Assembly (NCBI GenBank): GCA_941918925.1 | Contig: OW799233.1 | Location: forward strand, 47,453,341 to 47,517,340 | Length of the DNA stretch: 64,000 nt | Origin: Phyto melanocephala | Lineage: Eukaryota > Arthropoda > Insecta > Diptera > Rhinophoridae | Direction of reading: 5' to 3' | Shown here: positions 11,410 through 22,760 of the stretch, one piece after another | Position numbering within the stretch: position 1 is the first letter of the stretch | Layout of the letters: the number at the start of each line of letters is the position of its first letter | Position numbers and translations under genes: made by a program | Notes under the pieces: generated by a model | Told to the model about the DNA's origin: nothing | Database searches by the model: none | Seen by the model: the letters and a program-made list of their open reading frames with translations, nothing else

Positions 11410-14400
11410 ATGACGACTTTGACAAGATCGTACAAAATCTCGTTAATTGTTGTGTTAACATTACAACTCGAATACGTGTCCTGTTTGTATCGTAACGGTT
11501 TCATAACATTAAGAAGATCTAAAAGTAATGAATGGTTGAATGAAATGGAAGTGACTACGGAGTCTAGTGTTAGATTAAGTAAAGTATTTGAAAAAATACC
11601 GTATGTGACATACGAAAGGCCTTATAAATTAAGATTTCATCTGGGAAATCCTCGTTTGCTGTGGCATAAATTTCCACAGAAACAACAGGATGATACTCCT
11701 GTCACTACTGAACCGACAATAATGACAACTTCTGAAGCAGCTATAACAGAAATGCCAGAAGAACCTGCTGAACCGCCAATAACAGAAAAGCCAAATGAAG
11801 CTCCGCTTGAAACTGAAACACCGGAGCCAGTAACAGAAAGTCCCGTTGCCGAAACTGAGTCACCTGATACTGGGTTTATGACTAACACCATGAAATCTTT
11901 AACCTCAACTGCCATTCCCCGACCCACAAATCCCTCTACTACCTATACCACCATTATGAAACCTTTTAGTGCTTTTCCCTTTAATTTAGCTGAAAAACTA
12001 AAAAATCTTTTTGCCTACGGATCTGGCTCCGAAGTGAATCTAATACAGAAACATGGAGCAATAGACTCGAAAGGAAAAACTAAAAGCAAAGGTTTTCTTA
12101 GTCTATTTGAAGTCATTAAATTTGCCAACACCAAATGCACGATAAATATGGGCGATATACGTTCCATGGAGGGCATTTGTTATCATGAGTTCGAGTGTAA
12201 GAGTTTGGGTGGCATAACGACGGAGAGATGTGGTGAGGGTCTGGGTGTGTGTTGTATATGTAAGTTAATTTTCTTAATTTATAAAAATCTTAAGGAATTT
12301 GATTAAAATTCAAAAACGTTTTAGTTTTAACTGGCTGTGGAGATACTGTAGGACAAACTGTGGCCTATTTTGAAAGTCCCAATTATCCACAACCCGTGAG
12401 GGAAATGATGATCTGTATCCTGATTATTAATTTGCGCAATAATGTTAAGCAGCTAAGACTGGATTTTCTGATGTTTGAGGTTAATAGTAGAAAAAAATTA
12501 CGTACAATTTTATTCCAATATTAATTGCTTTTGTCTCTGTTTGTAATTGAAGTTAAATCGCCCTACTGATGGCAACTGTGAGGTTGATCAATTTATTGTT
12601 TCGGGACAAAATGTGAATTTTGTGGTTCCGGTTTTGTGTGGCATAAATACAGGACAACACAGTAAGTATAAGTCAGTGAATCTGAATTTATTTATGAATC
12701 GTTAAAGAAAATCGTGGAAATAAGCGAAAAATATAATCACTCTTAAGGTATGTTCACACTAGGCAAATACTTGACAAAATAGACGTTTCTAGTAAAATAT
12801 AATAATTTTTGTCCCGATAAATAAATTTTTATTTTTATTATTGATTGTCTGAATTTAAACAAATTTTAATATTAGTCCATTTTTATATGTTTCGACTATA
12901 TTTGGTGTGTGAAAAATCACTATTTTACAAGAAAGGTCGTCTCTATTCTTAAGAAAATATATTAATTAATAAATCGACCAACATGTAACAAAATATTTGA
13001 TCAGAAATCGGGTATAAAACACAAACCGTAGTCTGTATATAGAAGATTAAAGTTACTGACTGATTGCATGCCCAAACGCAAAAAGCCAGAAAAATAAAAT
13101 TTTAACGGCTTATAGATGATTTATAGATCCACTAAGAAGGGATTTTTTTAAATTCAAACTTTAAGAAGGTTAAAACGGGTAAAATCGTTAACCTTTTATC
13201 TGCCCAACTAAAAATGACACCGAATAACTTGAAAAGGTATTGTATTCAACTCAAAAAATAAGTTGACAGATATCTGCCCCTTTTTTGGGTTTTCCACCGT
13301 TGAGGAGCAGAAACGTGTAAAAACTATATTTTGGTACTTTATTCGCATGTATTTATAATGAGTAAAAATGTTCCCCCTTTTTGGTACTTTTGAAAAAAGA
13401 AAATTTCTTCCATTATTCAATAGGAAATTACTTATTTATTATTATCAGCTTATAGAATATGAACAATTGTTCATGTGAATTTTTTGGAGTTTTAAAGGAG
13501 GACAATTAGGTACCATAAGGAGAAAATACGAGAAAATATGTATAATTTCTTATTACAGGACCAATTTTAATAAAATAAGTAATAGGGGTTTCACCAGACG
13601 TAAAAAATTATGTAATTTAGTAAAACTTGAAACACATTCACAGCAGTTTAAAAAGGGGAAAATTCGGGAATACAATTTGGTACTTTTTAGAAACTATTTA
13701 TTTTTATGAATGTCATCATGTCTGTTAAAATATTTTATTGTTAAATAGATATTTAAACATTTAAAGCTTGGAATTTGTACATTAATATGATAAATCCAAA
13801 ATGGTACTTTTTGTCTTTTTAATGGTACTTTTCGCATTTTCTATATTTACAAAGGAAAATCCAATAAGGTGCTTTTTGCCTTTTTTATGGCACTTTTCGT
13901 ATATTCTACGTTTATGAAGCCAGATTTTTAAAATAAATAAGTGACTATTGATCTGTGTTGAGATCAAAACTGTTTAAGACGACTGAAAAGGTACTTTTAT
14001 GCATTTGTATGGTACATTGTGGATTTTTTACGCTTACGAATATAAATCTGTATAAATAGGGAATATTGATCCCAGTTTAAGAATGCTAATAATGTCGGCC
14101 TCCCAAAAGGTACATTTTCGTAAATTTATGGTACTTTTTGTATTTTCTACGTTTCTGAACATAAATTCTTTAAGGTGCGTGGTGCGTCTCAAAACGTTAT
14201 GGGCAATCAAAAAGTTAATTTTACTCTTTGTATTACAATTTATTGTTTTTGAATGTACAAAAAATTCTGATTTTACTGTTAATTCATGTTAAGTTTGTTA
14301 ATTATAGAAAAGGACAAATTCTATCTTTGCTAGTTTTGAATTGACTCATCAATTTCACTTATAATTAATCGTAATATGAAAGTTGAAAAAATAATAATTC

Positions 14401-15228
14401 TGTATTTCCTTTATTCTAGTCTATATTCATGTGGAAAATGCGCCAGATACTAAAATATATTTATCGTTTTTTGCCAAAGCCCCGACTGGTGCAAGATCTT
14501 TTAACATAAAAATTACACAGGTGTTTAATAAAAAAAATTGCTAAAACAATTAAACATTTAATTGACTAATAAATAAACTTGCAGTTGGAAGACAATTTGG
14601 CTCCTAATGGCTGTTTACAATACTATCCGGAACTTGAGGGAGTGATTAAATCCTTTAATTATGACATAGAGGGCTCGCTAGTGGACAGTAAGGAGGCTAC
14701 TTATTTTGTATGATTTTTCATTTATTTTTTTTTTTTCTCCTTAAAAATAAGTAAAAATTTTATTTATTTTTTAACATTTTAGAATAATTTAAATTACGCC
14801 ATTTGCTTGGAACGTGGCAAAGATTATTGCAGTGTTAATTATATAATGGAACAAATAGGTGGCAATACTGATCAATTAGATTTTCAAATAATCAACAAAG
14901 ATGAAGGTGTGTGTGTGTTTTAAGATAAAAAGAAAAATTTCTCACATTTCATTTCATTGTTTCCTTTTGTTTTGCAGCTGAAAACGATTTAGTGCCGGAT
15001 GGCCAGGCTGGTGCTGGCATTTTCAATTGTCCCGATGATTTTTTGGCCATCAATCAGGTGCGTTTGTGTGGTGAACGTTTCAATGATGGCACTGAAAATG
15101 AAGATTTTACCATGAATGCACCAGTTAAAGATGTCGCGGCGGGACCAATTATTTTGCCCTTTCGCAGCGATGAAGAATATGTGGGACGTGGTTTTCGTTT
15201 AGCTTATAAACAGGAATTATGTTTGTGA
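11410..15228 (+). CDS. secreted CUB-domain protein, 7 exons, 570 aa
   Basis: Coding exons 11410-12259, 12325-12479, 12553-12661, 14420-14520, 14585-14707, 14783-14906 and 14978-15228 join in phase (1713 nt with stop). Introns are GT..AG; donors at 12480 (GTTAAT) and 14521 (GTGTTT) are weaker. The ATG at 11410 gives a signal peptide (MTTLTRSYK then ISLIVVLTLQL), whereas the open frame extends upstream only to non-ATG codons. Residues ~80-180 are Thr/Pro/Glu-rich, likely O-glycosylated. Residues ~235-283 form a small Cys module (spacing like C..CYHEFEC..C..CC) found before CUB domains in insect extracellular proteins. The rest fits CUB folds: TGCGDTVGQTVAYFESPNYP, then CEVDQF, and near the end VGRGFRLAYKQELC. 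CUB domains bind ligands or proteases outside the cell; there is no protease domain or membrane anchor, so the partner is unknown. AATAAA follows at about 15288. Confidence 0.9.
12662..14419 (+). other. Third intron of the CUB gene, with degenerate tandem repeats
   Basis: A 1758-bp intron, far longer than the other five (about 65-78 bp). It contains recurring GGTACTTTT motifs at 13333, 13383, 13679, 13803, 13824, 13990, 14011, 14109 and 14130, with GGTGC/GGCAC variants at 13868 and 13889. From 13803 onward they come as pairs exactly 21 bp apart, and the pairs repeat at about 65, 122 and 119 bp. The unit also contains a TTTTCTACGTTTATGAA-like stretch. The first ~600 bp show nothing recognisable. 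An old minisatellite or an expanded mobile element is the simplest reading. Confidence 0.7.
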
Positions 15229-16133
15229 AAAAAACAAGCAACAATAGCTTAAAGGAAACACCGTTACTTTGGAAAAAAAAAAACAAAAAATAAAACTAGA
15301 GAAAATTTTGTTAAAATTTGCATTAAATTTCTTTATGGTCATTGTAAGTTTTTATGTTGGTGTCGTTTGCCTAAAATTTTCTCCTTTGTTTGGTTGATTC
15401 ATTTGTGGAGGTTCCACTTGTTCCAGTTACGCTAGATTTAACATTTCATTAATATATTGGGAATATTAACATATGTTACTGTTACTGTTGTTGCCTTTGC
15501 CAATGCAATTGCTAGTAAAGTTGTTGTCGCCATCGTTGTCTTTTTGATCGTCAACAATTTCCTTAAAGCTGATTGATGTTTCTTTTTATTTTCTAGCCGT
15601 TGTTTGCTCTCAAACTCGAGTTTTTTATATTAGATTCCCATCTTTATTTCATTTTATTTAGTTTTGCCCTCTTTGTATTGTTCGGCAAGTTTAAAAATGC
15701 ATATTAAAAGATAAAAAAGGCAGGTAAATACATGACTTATGTTTGCAGCCTTCCATCTTCGTATTCCTGCTTTGTCGCCTGTTCTTTTTCCATCATTTCA
15801 AAAAGCATATCAAAGCGCCACCCACATGCCATAAATACAACAACGAACACTTAACATTAACATACAAAGTTCCCTTTTAATGTTATAGATTGTTTGATTA
15901 AATATAAATAAAGTACTTACTCCAACACCCTCCATCGGGTGCACAGTGGGTTGTGTGCAGAAAAATTTTGTTTATATTTATTTCCGGCTCGAGCTATTTT
16001 TTTTTATTTTAAATATTTTATTTGAATAAATAAAATTTTCGTTTTTATTATTTTTATTTTATTTAGAAATGAATAAAGGAGAACTAAGCAATTTTTTTCA
16101 AACAAAACTTTTTGTCCCGCAAAATTTTTTATA
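15229..16133. other. 3' UTR and intergenic stretch after the CUB gene
   Basis: The gene ends at 15228. A canonical AATAAA lies about 60 bp further on and probably ends the transcript. After that there is AT-rich DNA with GTTGTTGCC-type microsatellite remnants near 15480-15540 and no recognisable gene. Confidence 0.5.
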
Positions 16134-16809
16134 CAGTCGAACTTCTATAACTCGAACTTCTCTAACTCGAATTTTCTGTAACTCGAACTAATTTGGTTGG
16201 CAGTATCGTTTAAAGAATAAATCACACACAATTTTGCTTCCGTAACTCGAACTTTCATAAATCGAAGTTTTCCATAACTCGAACAAAAAACATACACATG
16301 AACTCTATAACTCGAATAATTTTGCTTGTTTAAATGGGTTTTTGTTATTGTTATCGGCACAGCAGTCCTCGATTGGTTTTCAGCAACTAGAAGCCAAAAC
16401 ATGCATGAGAAACTACTCAAAGGCCAACAAGAAACGATGTAGAAAGTTCTTTCCCAACTTAAATAATTATTTACAGACAAATGACGCAACAAGTGGTGAG
16501 CACACAAAGCTTTAAGCACATTAGAGTTATTTTTTAGTGAAAATAACAAGAAAAGTAAAATGTCAGTCATTTATTTCAGAATATTTTACTTTACTGTAAT
16601 TTTTTAATTACATATGTATATGAGTACATATGCTTGTTCTTTTATATTCTTAAGTATGTAGTTTTCCATTCAAGGCTATTTTAAATTAAAATACATGATA
16701 AAAAACGTTTTATTCTATTTTAACAAAAAATTCTGTAACTCGAAGTCTTCCTAAGTCGAAGTTTTTTTTTTTTGGGATAATGGTGATTCGAGTTATGGAA
16801 GTTCGACTG
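16134..16809. mobile_element. pogo/Tigger-like MITE with TA target duplication
   Basis: The element starts CAGTCGAACTTCTATAACTC and ends with the inverted counterpart (…GAGTTATGGAAGTTCGACTG). It is flanked on both sides by TA (16132-16133 and 16810-16811). CAGT-initial TIRs with CTATAACTCGAA and a TA duplication are typical of pogo/Tigger members of the Tc1-mariner superfamily. At 676 bp it has no transposase. The motif TAACTCGAA recurs many times inside the terminal regions. The open frame 16145-16570 (-) lies inside the repeat, shows no transposase motif and is treated as spurious. Confidence 0.9.
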
Positions 16810-17584
16810 TATCTAGTTTAACGTCTCTTTTGTTGAAAGAGAAATTATTATGTGCGCGATATGCGAAAAAAACTCAAAATTGTTAAACTTTTTTTCTTGC
16901 AGCATAAGATAAACTCAATGCAGTTTGTAGCCGTATGCTGTACATTGGCTCTAGAATTTTATTTTTCTTCGCAAAAAGTTGGAGAGTAAAATCGTCTGAA
17001 TCTTAAATTTGCTAAATGCATCTTCTATGACAACTTTGATATTCCAAATACATGTTTCAAACTGAGTGAATCATGCTGCATAAAAATCTCAGTCAAATAA
17101 ATATACTCGAAATTGATTGGCAAACTCAACTTTTTAAAAATATTACAAATATTAAAAATTAACCTGGATTATAATCGAATCAAAACACTCTTTTTATACC
17201 CTTCACACAGTGAAAAAGGGTATATATAGGTTTGTCATTCCGTGTGAAATTTCTACAATTTTGATTTCCGACCCCATAAAGTATATATTTTCTGAAAGCT
17301 TATGAATAGGGGAGTCGATTAAGCGCTGTCAGTCTGTCCGTCTGACCGTCTGTCCGTGTGTATGTTGAAATTAACTTTTTGAAGCCCCCCGACATCGCTT
17401 GGACTCGGGTGAGGTATTAAAATATCAGAAATATTCGGGAGTAGATCGCTATTGAAAATCAGAAACATCGGTACATAAACAACTGAGATATCAGCAAAAA
17501 CCCACGACCACCTCGATTTTTTTTTCACAAAAGCAACATTACAACAACAACATACATACAAACGTGTATACTGGTTAGAAAAAA

Positions 17585-17679
17585 CGTGGCATCGAATCCC
17601 AGCTGAGCCAAAAAAATTTTTTTTTAATTTTTTTTTTATTTTTTTTTTATTTTTTTTTATTTTTTTTTTTTATATTTTA
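17585..17679. repeat. tRNA-like tag followed by T-rich low-complexity tract
   Basis: GTGGCATCGAATCCCAGCTG at 17587-17606, continuing AGCC, is shared with 24655-24680, and at both places a long T(n)A-type tract follows. The reverse complement contains GGGATTCGATGCC, similar to a tRNA T-arm/B box, and TGGCTCAGCTGG, similar to an A box. The two host elements lie in opposite orientations but the tag does not, so it is probably a separate small insertion with an expanded tail. Assignment to a SINE is tentative. Confidence 0.4.
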
Positions 17680-18548
17680 TCTATATATAAAAGTGAAACT
17701 CTGTGTGTGTGTGTGTGTGTGTTAGCTATAGACTCCGAAACTGTAAAACCGATCGGGCTCAAACTTTGGTAAGTTGTTGTACACATACCAGGGAGTGTTT
17801 ATGGGTGGAAAAAAGTGGGCGGGGCCACGCCCATAAAAAATTAGTTATCAGTTTTAGCTACTTGCACTTGACCGATTTTTCTGAAACTTTGCACACATAT
17901 CGAGCTGTCATGACTAAATAATTTCGTGATAAGAAAAGTGGGCGGGGCCACGCCCCTAAAAAAGTTTTAATTTTGAGGTACTTGCACTGGACCGATTTTT
18001 CCGAAACTTTGCACACATATTAAGCTGTCATGACTTTATAATTTCGTGATTGAAAAAGTGGGCGGGGCCACGCCCATTAAAAATTAGTTATCAGTTTTAG
18101 CTACTTGCACTGGACGAATTTTCTGAAACTTTGCAGACATACTAAGCTGTCATGACTTTACACTTTCGTCATTAGAAAAGTGGGCAGTGCCACGCCCATT
18201 AAAAAAAGGTATCATTTTGAGGTACTTGCACTGGACCGATTTTTCTGAAACTTTGCACAAATATTAAGTTGTCATGACTATACAGTTTTGTATTTAGAAA
18301 AGTGGGCAGTGCCACGCCCATAAAAAAAGGTATCATTTTGAGGTACTTGCACTGGACCGATTTTTCTGAAACTTTGCACACATATTGAGCTGTCATGACT
18401 ATACAGTTTCGTAATTAGAAAAGTGGGCAGTGCCACGCTCATAAAGAAAAAGTTATAGTTTTTAGCCTTGCACTTGATATTCGATTAAAATTTAGAATGC
18501 GATTAAAATTCATGAAGGGGCGTAGCAACGCGCGCCGGGATTGGCTAG
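17680..18548 (+). mobile_element. Non-autonomous Helitron, six ~121-bp units
   Basis: It starts A|TCTATATATAAAAGTGAAAC and ends with GGCTTGGCTAG-type sequence (here ATTGGCTAG) followed by T, so it has the TC start, CTAG end and A|T insertion site of canonical Helitrons. The hairpin GCGTAGCAACGC lies about 15 bp before the end. Between them a TG microsatellite is followed by tandem units, each with AAAAGTGGGCGGGGCCACGC and a CTGAAACTTTGCACAC segment; the GTGGGC motif recurs at about 17817, 17940, 18060, 18182, 18304 and 18425. There is no Rep/helicase gene; small frames across the units are spurious. It is inserted in the type-B element 17191-18898. Confidence 0.9.
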
Positions 18549-18898
18549 TATAATATATTATTTATATTTTTATTATTTTTTTTTAAATTTTTTTTTTTTA
18601 ATTTTTTTTTTTATTTTTTTTTGTTTTATATATATTATATACATAATAATTTTTTAAAAAATTTTTTTTTTTAAAAAAAATTTTTTTTTTTAAATTTTTT
18701 TTTTTTTTTTGTTTTTTTTTAACATTCATACGTGAATTTATAATTTTACAATGGGACGTTTTTATATATGTATGTTTTTATATGTATGTACGTATTTCAT
18801 ATGGGATAAATGGTGACACAAACCACTGTTATTGCATGAATTCACGTTGTGAAGGGTATATAAGATTCGGCACGGCCGAATATAGCGCTCTTACTTGT

Positions 18899-19738
18899 TA
18901 ATTCTAACATACAACAAAAATATCAAAGTTTATGCCGTAAATCAATCAATCAATCCTGATTGCCAATATACATACGTTTTTATGTTATAACATCACTTTA
19001 GCTTTAAAGGGTCTTACACAAAACATATTCACCTTTAATTATACACATCAACTTGAACCGTTTGTTATCAATAATCAAAGTTTAAATATATTATAATACA
19101 TATTTGAACTGAAAAAAAATGATGTGATAATCGGTCCACATAAAGAATATTCCCAGAAATCATCACCAAATCATCTCTCAATAAATTGTTAAAAAAATTT
19201 TGGGAATTTCGCCTTTAGGAACAAAATTTGGGCTCATTATTTAACTTTAATTAACAATTTATTTTTTTATTTTATAAACTTTGATAATTTTTCGTTCGAG
19301 TTAGAATATTTAATAAAAAACTATTTACACATGAAAGTACTTTCATGAAATTTCTGTATACGTATTACAAATAAAAATTTCAATGAAATAGAGCACTTTC
19401 ATGAAAATTACTTGTTCGTTTACACAGAAGAGTAAAACTTCATTTTTTAAATGTCGTCGAAGCGTAGAGTCGCAATAATTGCTATACATTGTATATTGAT
19501 GCACTTAATTTGCCTCCGTTTTTTTTTACTACCTTCAGAGTTACCAAGAATATTTCAAACACAAATTAAAAATGCAATAGTAAAAAAACTGTTGTTTTCA
19601 TAAAATATTAACAAAAATATTGTTTTAGAAAGTTGATGTCTTAATTAACACAATAAATCTTTTCATGTATAAAAAAATAAATTATATTCACAATTATTAT
19701 TTTACCACAAACCTGTAAACATGTGTAAGTCTTAAGGG
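18899..19738. other. AT-rich intergenic stretch
   Basis: No gene or bounded repeat recognised. It contains short paired CATGAAAGTACTTTCATG-like palindromic sequence near 19330-19347. Confidence 0.5.
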
Positions 19739-20042
19739 GCTAATACACGGCATGTTTTTTACATCTGACTTGTCAAATTCTCCACTGCTAATACAAACAT
19801 GACGTGTGTTACCTTTAAAACATTACTTCTGTAAAAAAAAACATGTGTTGAGACATCTGACAAAATTTTAATTAGAGAGCGCTCTATTTTCTTCTGTAAA
19901 AACATGTGACATCAGTCGTTGGCAGAAATCTCTGCTGCTGCAAAGCAGTCAGCGTAAAAGTACAATTTTGACAGACATGTAGGTTAACATATGTCTCACA
20001 AATTTTAAAGTCAGATGTAAGAAACATGCCGTGTATTGTAGC
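19739..20042. mobile_element. MITE, ACACGGCATG family, full-length copy
   Basis: The left end is CTAATACACGGCATGTTTTT and the right end carries its inverted counterpart (AAGAAACATGCCGTGTATTG). About 30 bp at each end can pair. The interior matches 22761-23072 in inverted orientation, including CTGCTGCAAAGC and CTGACAAAATTT. It is 304 bp, without coding capacity. The target duplication is unclear. Confidence 0.85.
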
Positions 20043-21317
20043 CTTTATTAGTAGGCAAAAGTGTTAACCTACTGTCACTTTACTTTCATGAAAACTTCAA
20101 AAAATAAATTTCTTGAAAATATCGTTAAAATCTGAGTAGTTAGTAAAAAAAAATGTGAGTGTGTTAATGGAGAAGTGTGTGTGTATTGCGAATTTCAGTC
20201 ATTTACCCACTGTGCAAGCTGCATACAATTTCATGAAGTGTAGAAACGTATTCAGTTTGTTTTAATATCATTACTGCTTTACTTTGCAATGTGGCAACTT
20301 TATTTGCATCTAACCGTTAGCTTAACTGTCAACCAAACCGTTTAAAGGGAGAGGGTGTTGAGAAAAAGGAAGACAGAATACAAAATTGAAGAGTTCGTAG
20401 TTCATCGTTATTTTTTTAAAGTTTTCTTTTTTTTTCATATAAAATTCCCCAAAGATTGACAGGTTTTGTATAGTTTAAAACATTTAAGCGTGGAAATTCG
20501 CGTTCACCAAATTTAGTTTTGCTTCAAATTTGTTGGCTGTTTTTCGTTTATTAATACAAAAATAAAACAAAAAATCTATGACGAAATTTATTTCATCAAA
20601 ATCATTTTTTTTTTGTGGTTTCTTTGAATACATTAGTGTTTTATTTTCGTTTACACTAGGAAATTATAATAATTTTTTGGTTTACATTTGCATTAACTCA
20701 CGCCCTCTATATTTTATTTTTTTGTTTTACTCTTCTAAAGTTTTAATGCTTTCGATTCTGGTATGGAAAAAGAGTTTTGAAATTGTCTTCAGCATAATGT
20801 ATGTATATGTGTGTGTGTGTGAATAGATTTAATTTGCATATCAATTGTGATTTTATTGTCAGTTTTATTATTTGACTGTTTTTTTTTTTAACAACGTTAG
20901 TGTGTGATTTTTTTTATTTATATTTGTTGGCAGAGCATCTCTAACTTTTCTACACAACATTTAATAAAAAATACTCTATAACACGGACATAATTTTTTTT
21001 AATATTTAACCAAAATTTTCTATACAAAAAATACTTATTGAAAAATGTTTCTAAAACGCAAACATTTGTACGAAAGTTTTTTATTAAAAAAAAAAAATTT
21101 TTTAACGATATAATAAATTTGTTTTATAAAAAGAAAATTAATAAAAATTTTCTATATAGAAAAAATTTTAAACAAATCTATAAAAAGAAAATATATGTAT
21201 AATAGAAAACAAGTTTCTTATCAGAGGTCATATTTTCGATATTTTACAAAACAGTCTTTTTTATGCATCAAAAATTGTCTACAGAAAGTGATTTTATCGT
21301 AAATTTTCTATTTAAAA
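20043..21317. other. AT-rich intergenic stretch
   Basis: No supported gene. The frame 20578-20826 (+) has no family signature. From about 20940 to 21200 the sequence is a degenerate low-complexity mix of TTTTCTATA/GAAAATTT words, also seen near 22350-22450 and 53930-54430. Confidence 0.5.
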
Positions 21318-22351
21318 ACATGTAAAAATGCTTTATTCGGCCATGACAAATCTGACAATACACTTCACAATGGTGTACATAGGTACAGTGACCACATCGC
21401 AGCGTAGCCTTGATTGCAGACTTAATGTTATACGCCATTTTTCTTTATTATTTCCGATGTCATCATTGATTTTGAATATTTTACGTAGTTTACTGTAATC
21501 CGCTGGTCAATCCCTTTCATTTGATAATCATCCTAATGGGGTTGAGAAAAATATTATCCGCCATTTTGGATTTTACCCTTTTTTATAGTTGAAACCAATA
21601 TTAAGGGGGTTGAAGTGAATATAATATATAATATTATACGCCATTTTGTGTTGGCGGCCATCATGGATTTTAAAGTTTTTACAATGTATTATATTTTGAT
21701 AGTCAAGCCCTCAGTTTTGATACACATATTACTTCTTTCTATCGTCCAAAAGCTTAAAATAAAATCAATTTTCGTATGTAAATTTTTGGTAAAGCACCGA
21801 AGCATTTGTTTTTTTTTTTTGTGCTTATATCTCACTTATTTTTAAAGTGATTTACTAGTTTTTATCAGTAATAATTGTTAAGAAAATGGCTTGTATTCTG
21901 GTATGGTCTTTATATTTTTAGAAACTACTTTTACCTATAAATTTGTCGATTATTGACCGAATTTTCCAATTCAAATAACCCCAGAGGCATCTTATATCTA
22001 TAAATAGTTGTAAACGTCTAAAATTATCATAGAGCTTAAAAACGTTAAATTTTGTGGTAAAAATATGGAAAATACAGAGGCAAAAGTGTTTAGTTGCTGA
22101 TATCCCAGAAAGTCATTAGCTGATTGTACTGGATTTCAATAACGATTCATTAACGAAAATTCGCAAAAAATTGATACCCCATGAAGATCTGTGCTACATG
22201 TGAGGCTTCTAAGAGCTGATTTCAGCCGACAAAAACGGACATTCCTCAATCGATTCCCCTAGTCACAAGTTCTCAGAAAGGTCAGAAAAGAATAGTACAA
22301 TATTTATAAAGGCAATGACAAAGCTATACCCTTGGCACAACAGGTGAAATT
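21318..22351 (+). mobile_element. Helentron-associated interspersed element, type B, old copy
   Basis: The 5' end is a degraded version of the family start (CTTTATTCGGCC at ~21330, then TACACTTCACAATGGTGTAC). The interior has the family's repeated phrases (CAAGCCCT, GATACCCATATTGA-like, CGCCATTTT). The 3' end reads GACAAAGCTATACCCTTGGC and ACAACAGGTGAAATTC. The divergence indicates an older copy than 24524-25250. Frames such as 21615-21845 are within the repeat and non-coding. Confidence 0.72.
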
Positions 22352-22760
22352 CTTTATAGAAAGAAAATTTCTTTTTTCTATTATAAAGATTTTTTTTCTA
22401 CAAAAAAAAAATAAAAATTTAAGAAAAAAAATTCAATTTTGTTTAAGAAATGTTTATGTTGGTAGTAACTTTCAAGGCTTATAACTTTCAAAATACTAAA
22501 ACAACTTAGTTATATTTTATCTTTCTGCAGTCCTTCCTCAAGTACACTTTATTATTGCCAAATCTCAAGCTTCTGGGTGAGCATAATACTATTTAAAAGG
22601 ATATAAAATTTTGTTTTAGCTAAACCGAGTCTCCTCTACAGAAATATTAAAAATTTTCTTCAAACTAAGTTATGTTTACTAACAATTTTTTATAAAAATT
22701 TTTAATTTTTTTTTAATTTATAATATAAAAAAAAAATCCAAAAACTTCAAACTGCTTTAG
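22352..22760. other. Low-complexity AT-rich spacer
   Basis: GAAAATTT/TTTCTATA-type low-complexity sequence, then unremarkable AT-rich DNA. No gene. Confidence 0.5.

Larger units (their letters stand above)
17191..18898 (-). mobile_element. Helentron-associated interspersed element, type B, split by a Helitron
   Basis: Read on the minus strand it starts ACAAGTAAGAGCGCTATATT, followed by the hairpin TTCGGCCGTGCCGAA and TATACCCTTCAC. It ends at the plus-strand TTTTTATACCCTTCAC at 17191. Near that end lie GTCY repeats (CTGTCCGTCTG, 17334-17355), a conserved core, and ACCCCATAAAGTATATATTT with the TA tract. The (GTCY)n-core-(TA)n layout and subterminal inverted repeats match Drosophila mini-me/Helentron-associated elements; assignment to that group is by resemblance. 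A Helitron (17680-18548) and long T/A low-complexity tracts (17606-17675, 18555-18720) interrupt it. No coding capacity. Confidence 0.8.

Noticed and set aside
17703..17921. Repeated open frames of ~65-80 codons (also at 18199, 37552, 55472, 62155, 62623, 63162) as a conserved small protein family
   Set aside because: They all lie across the ~121-bp Helitron units, occur on both strands, and owe their similarity to repeat homology, not to protein conservation.
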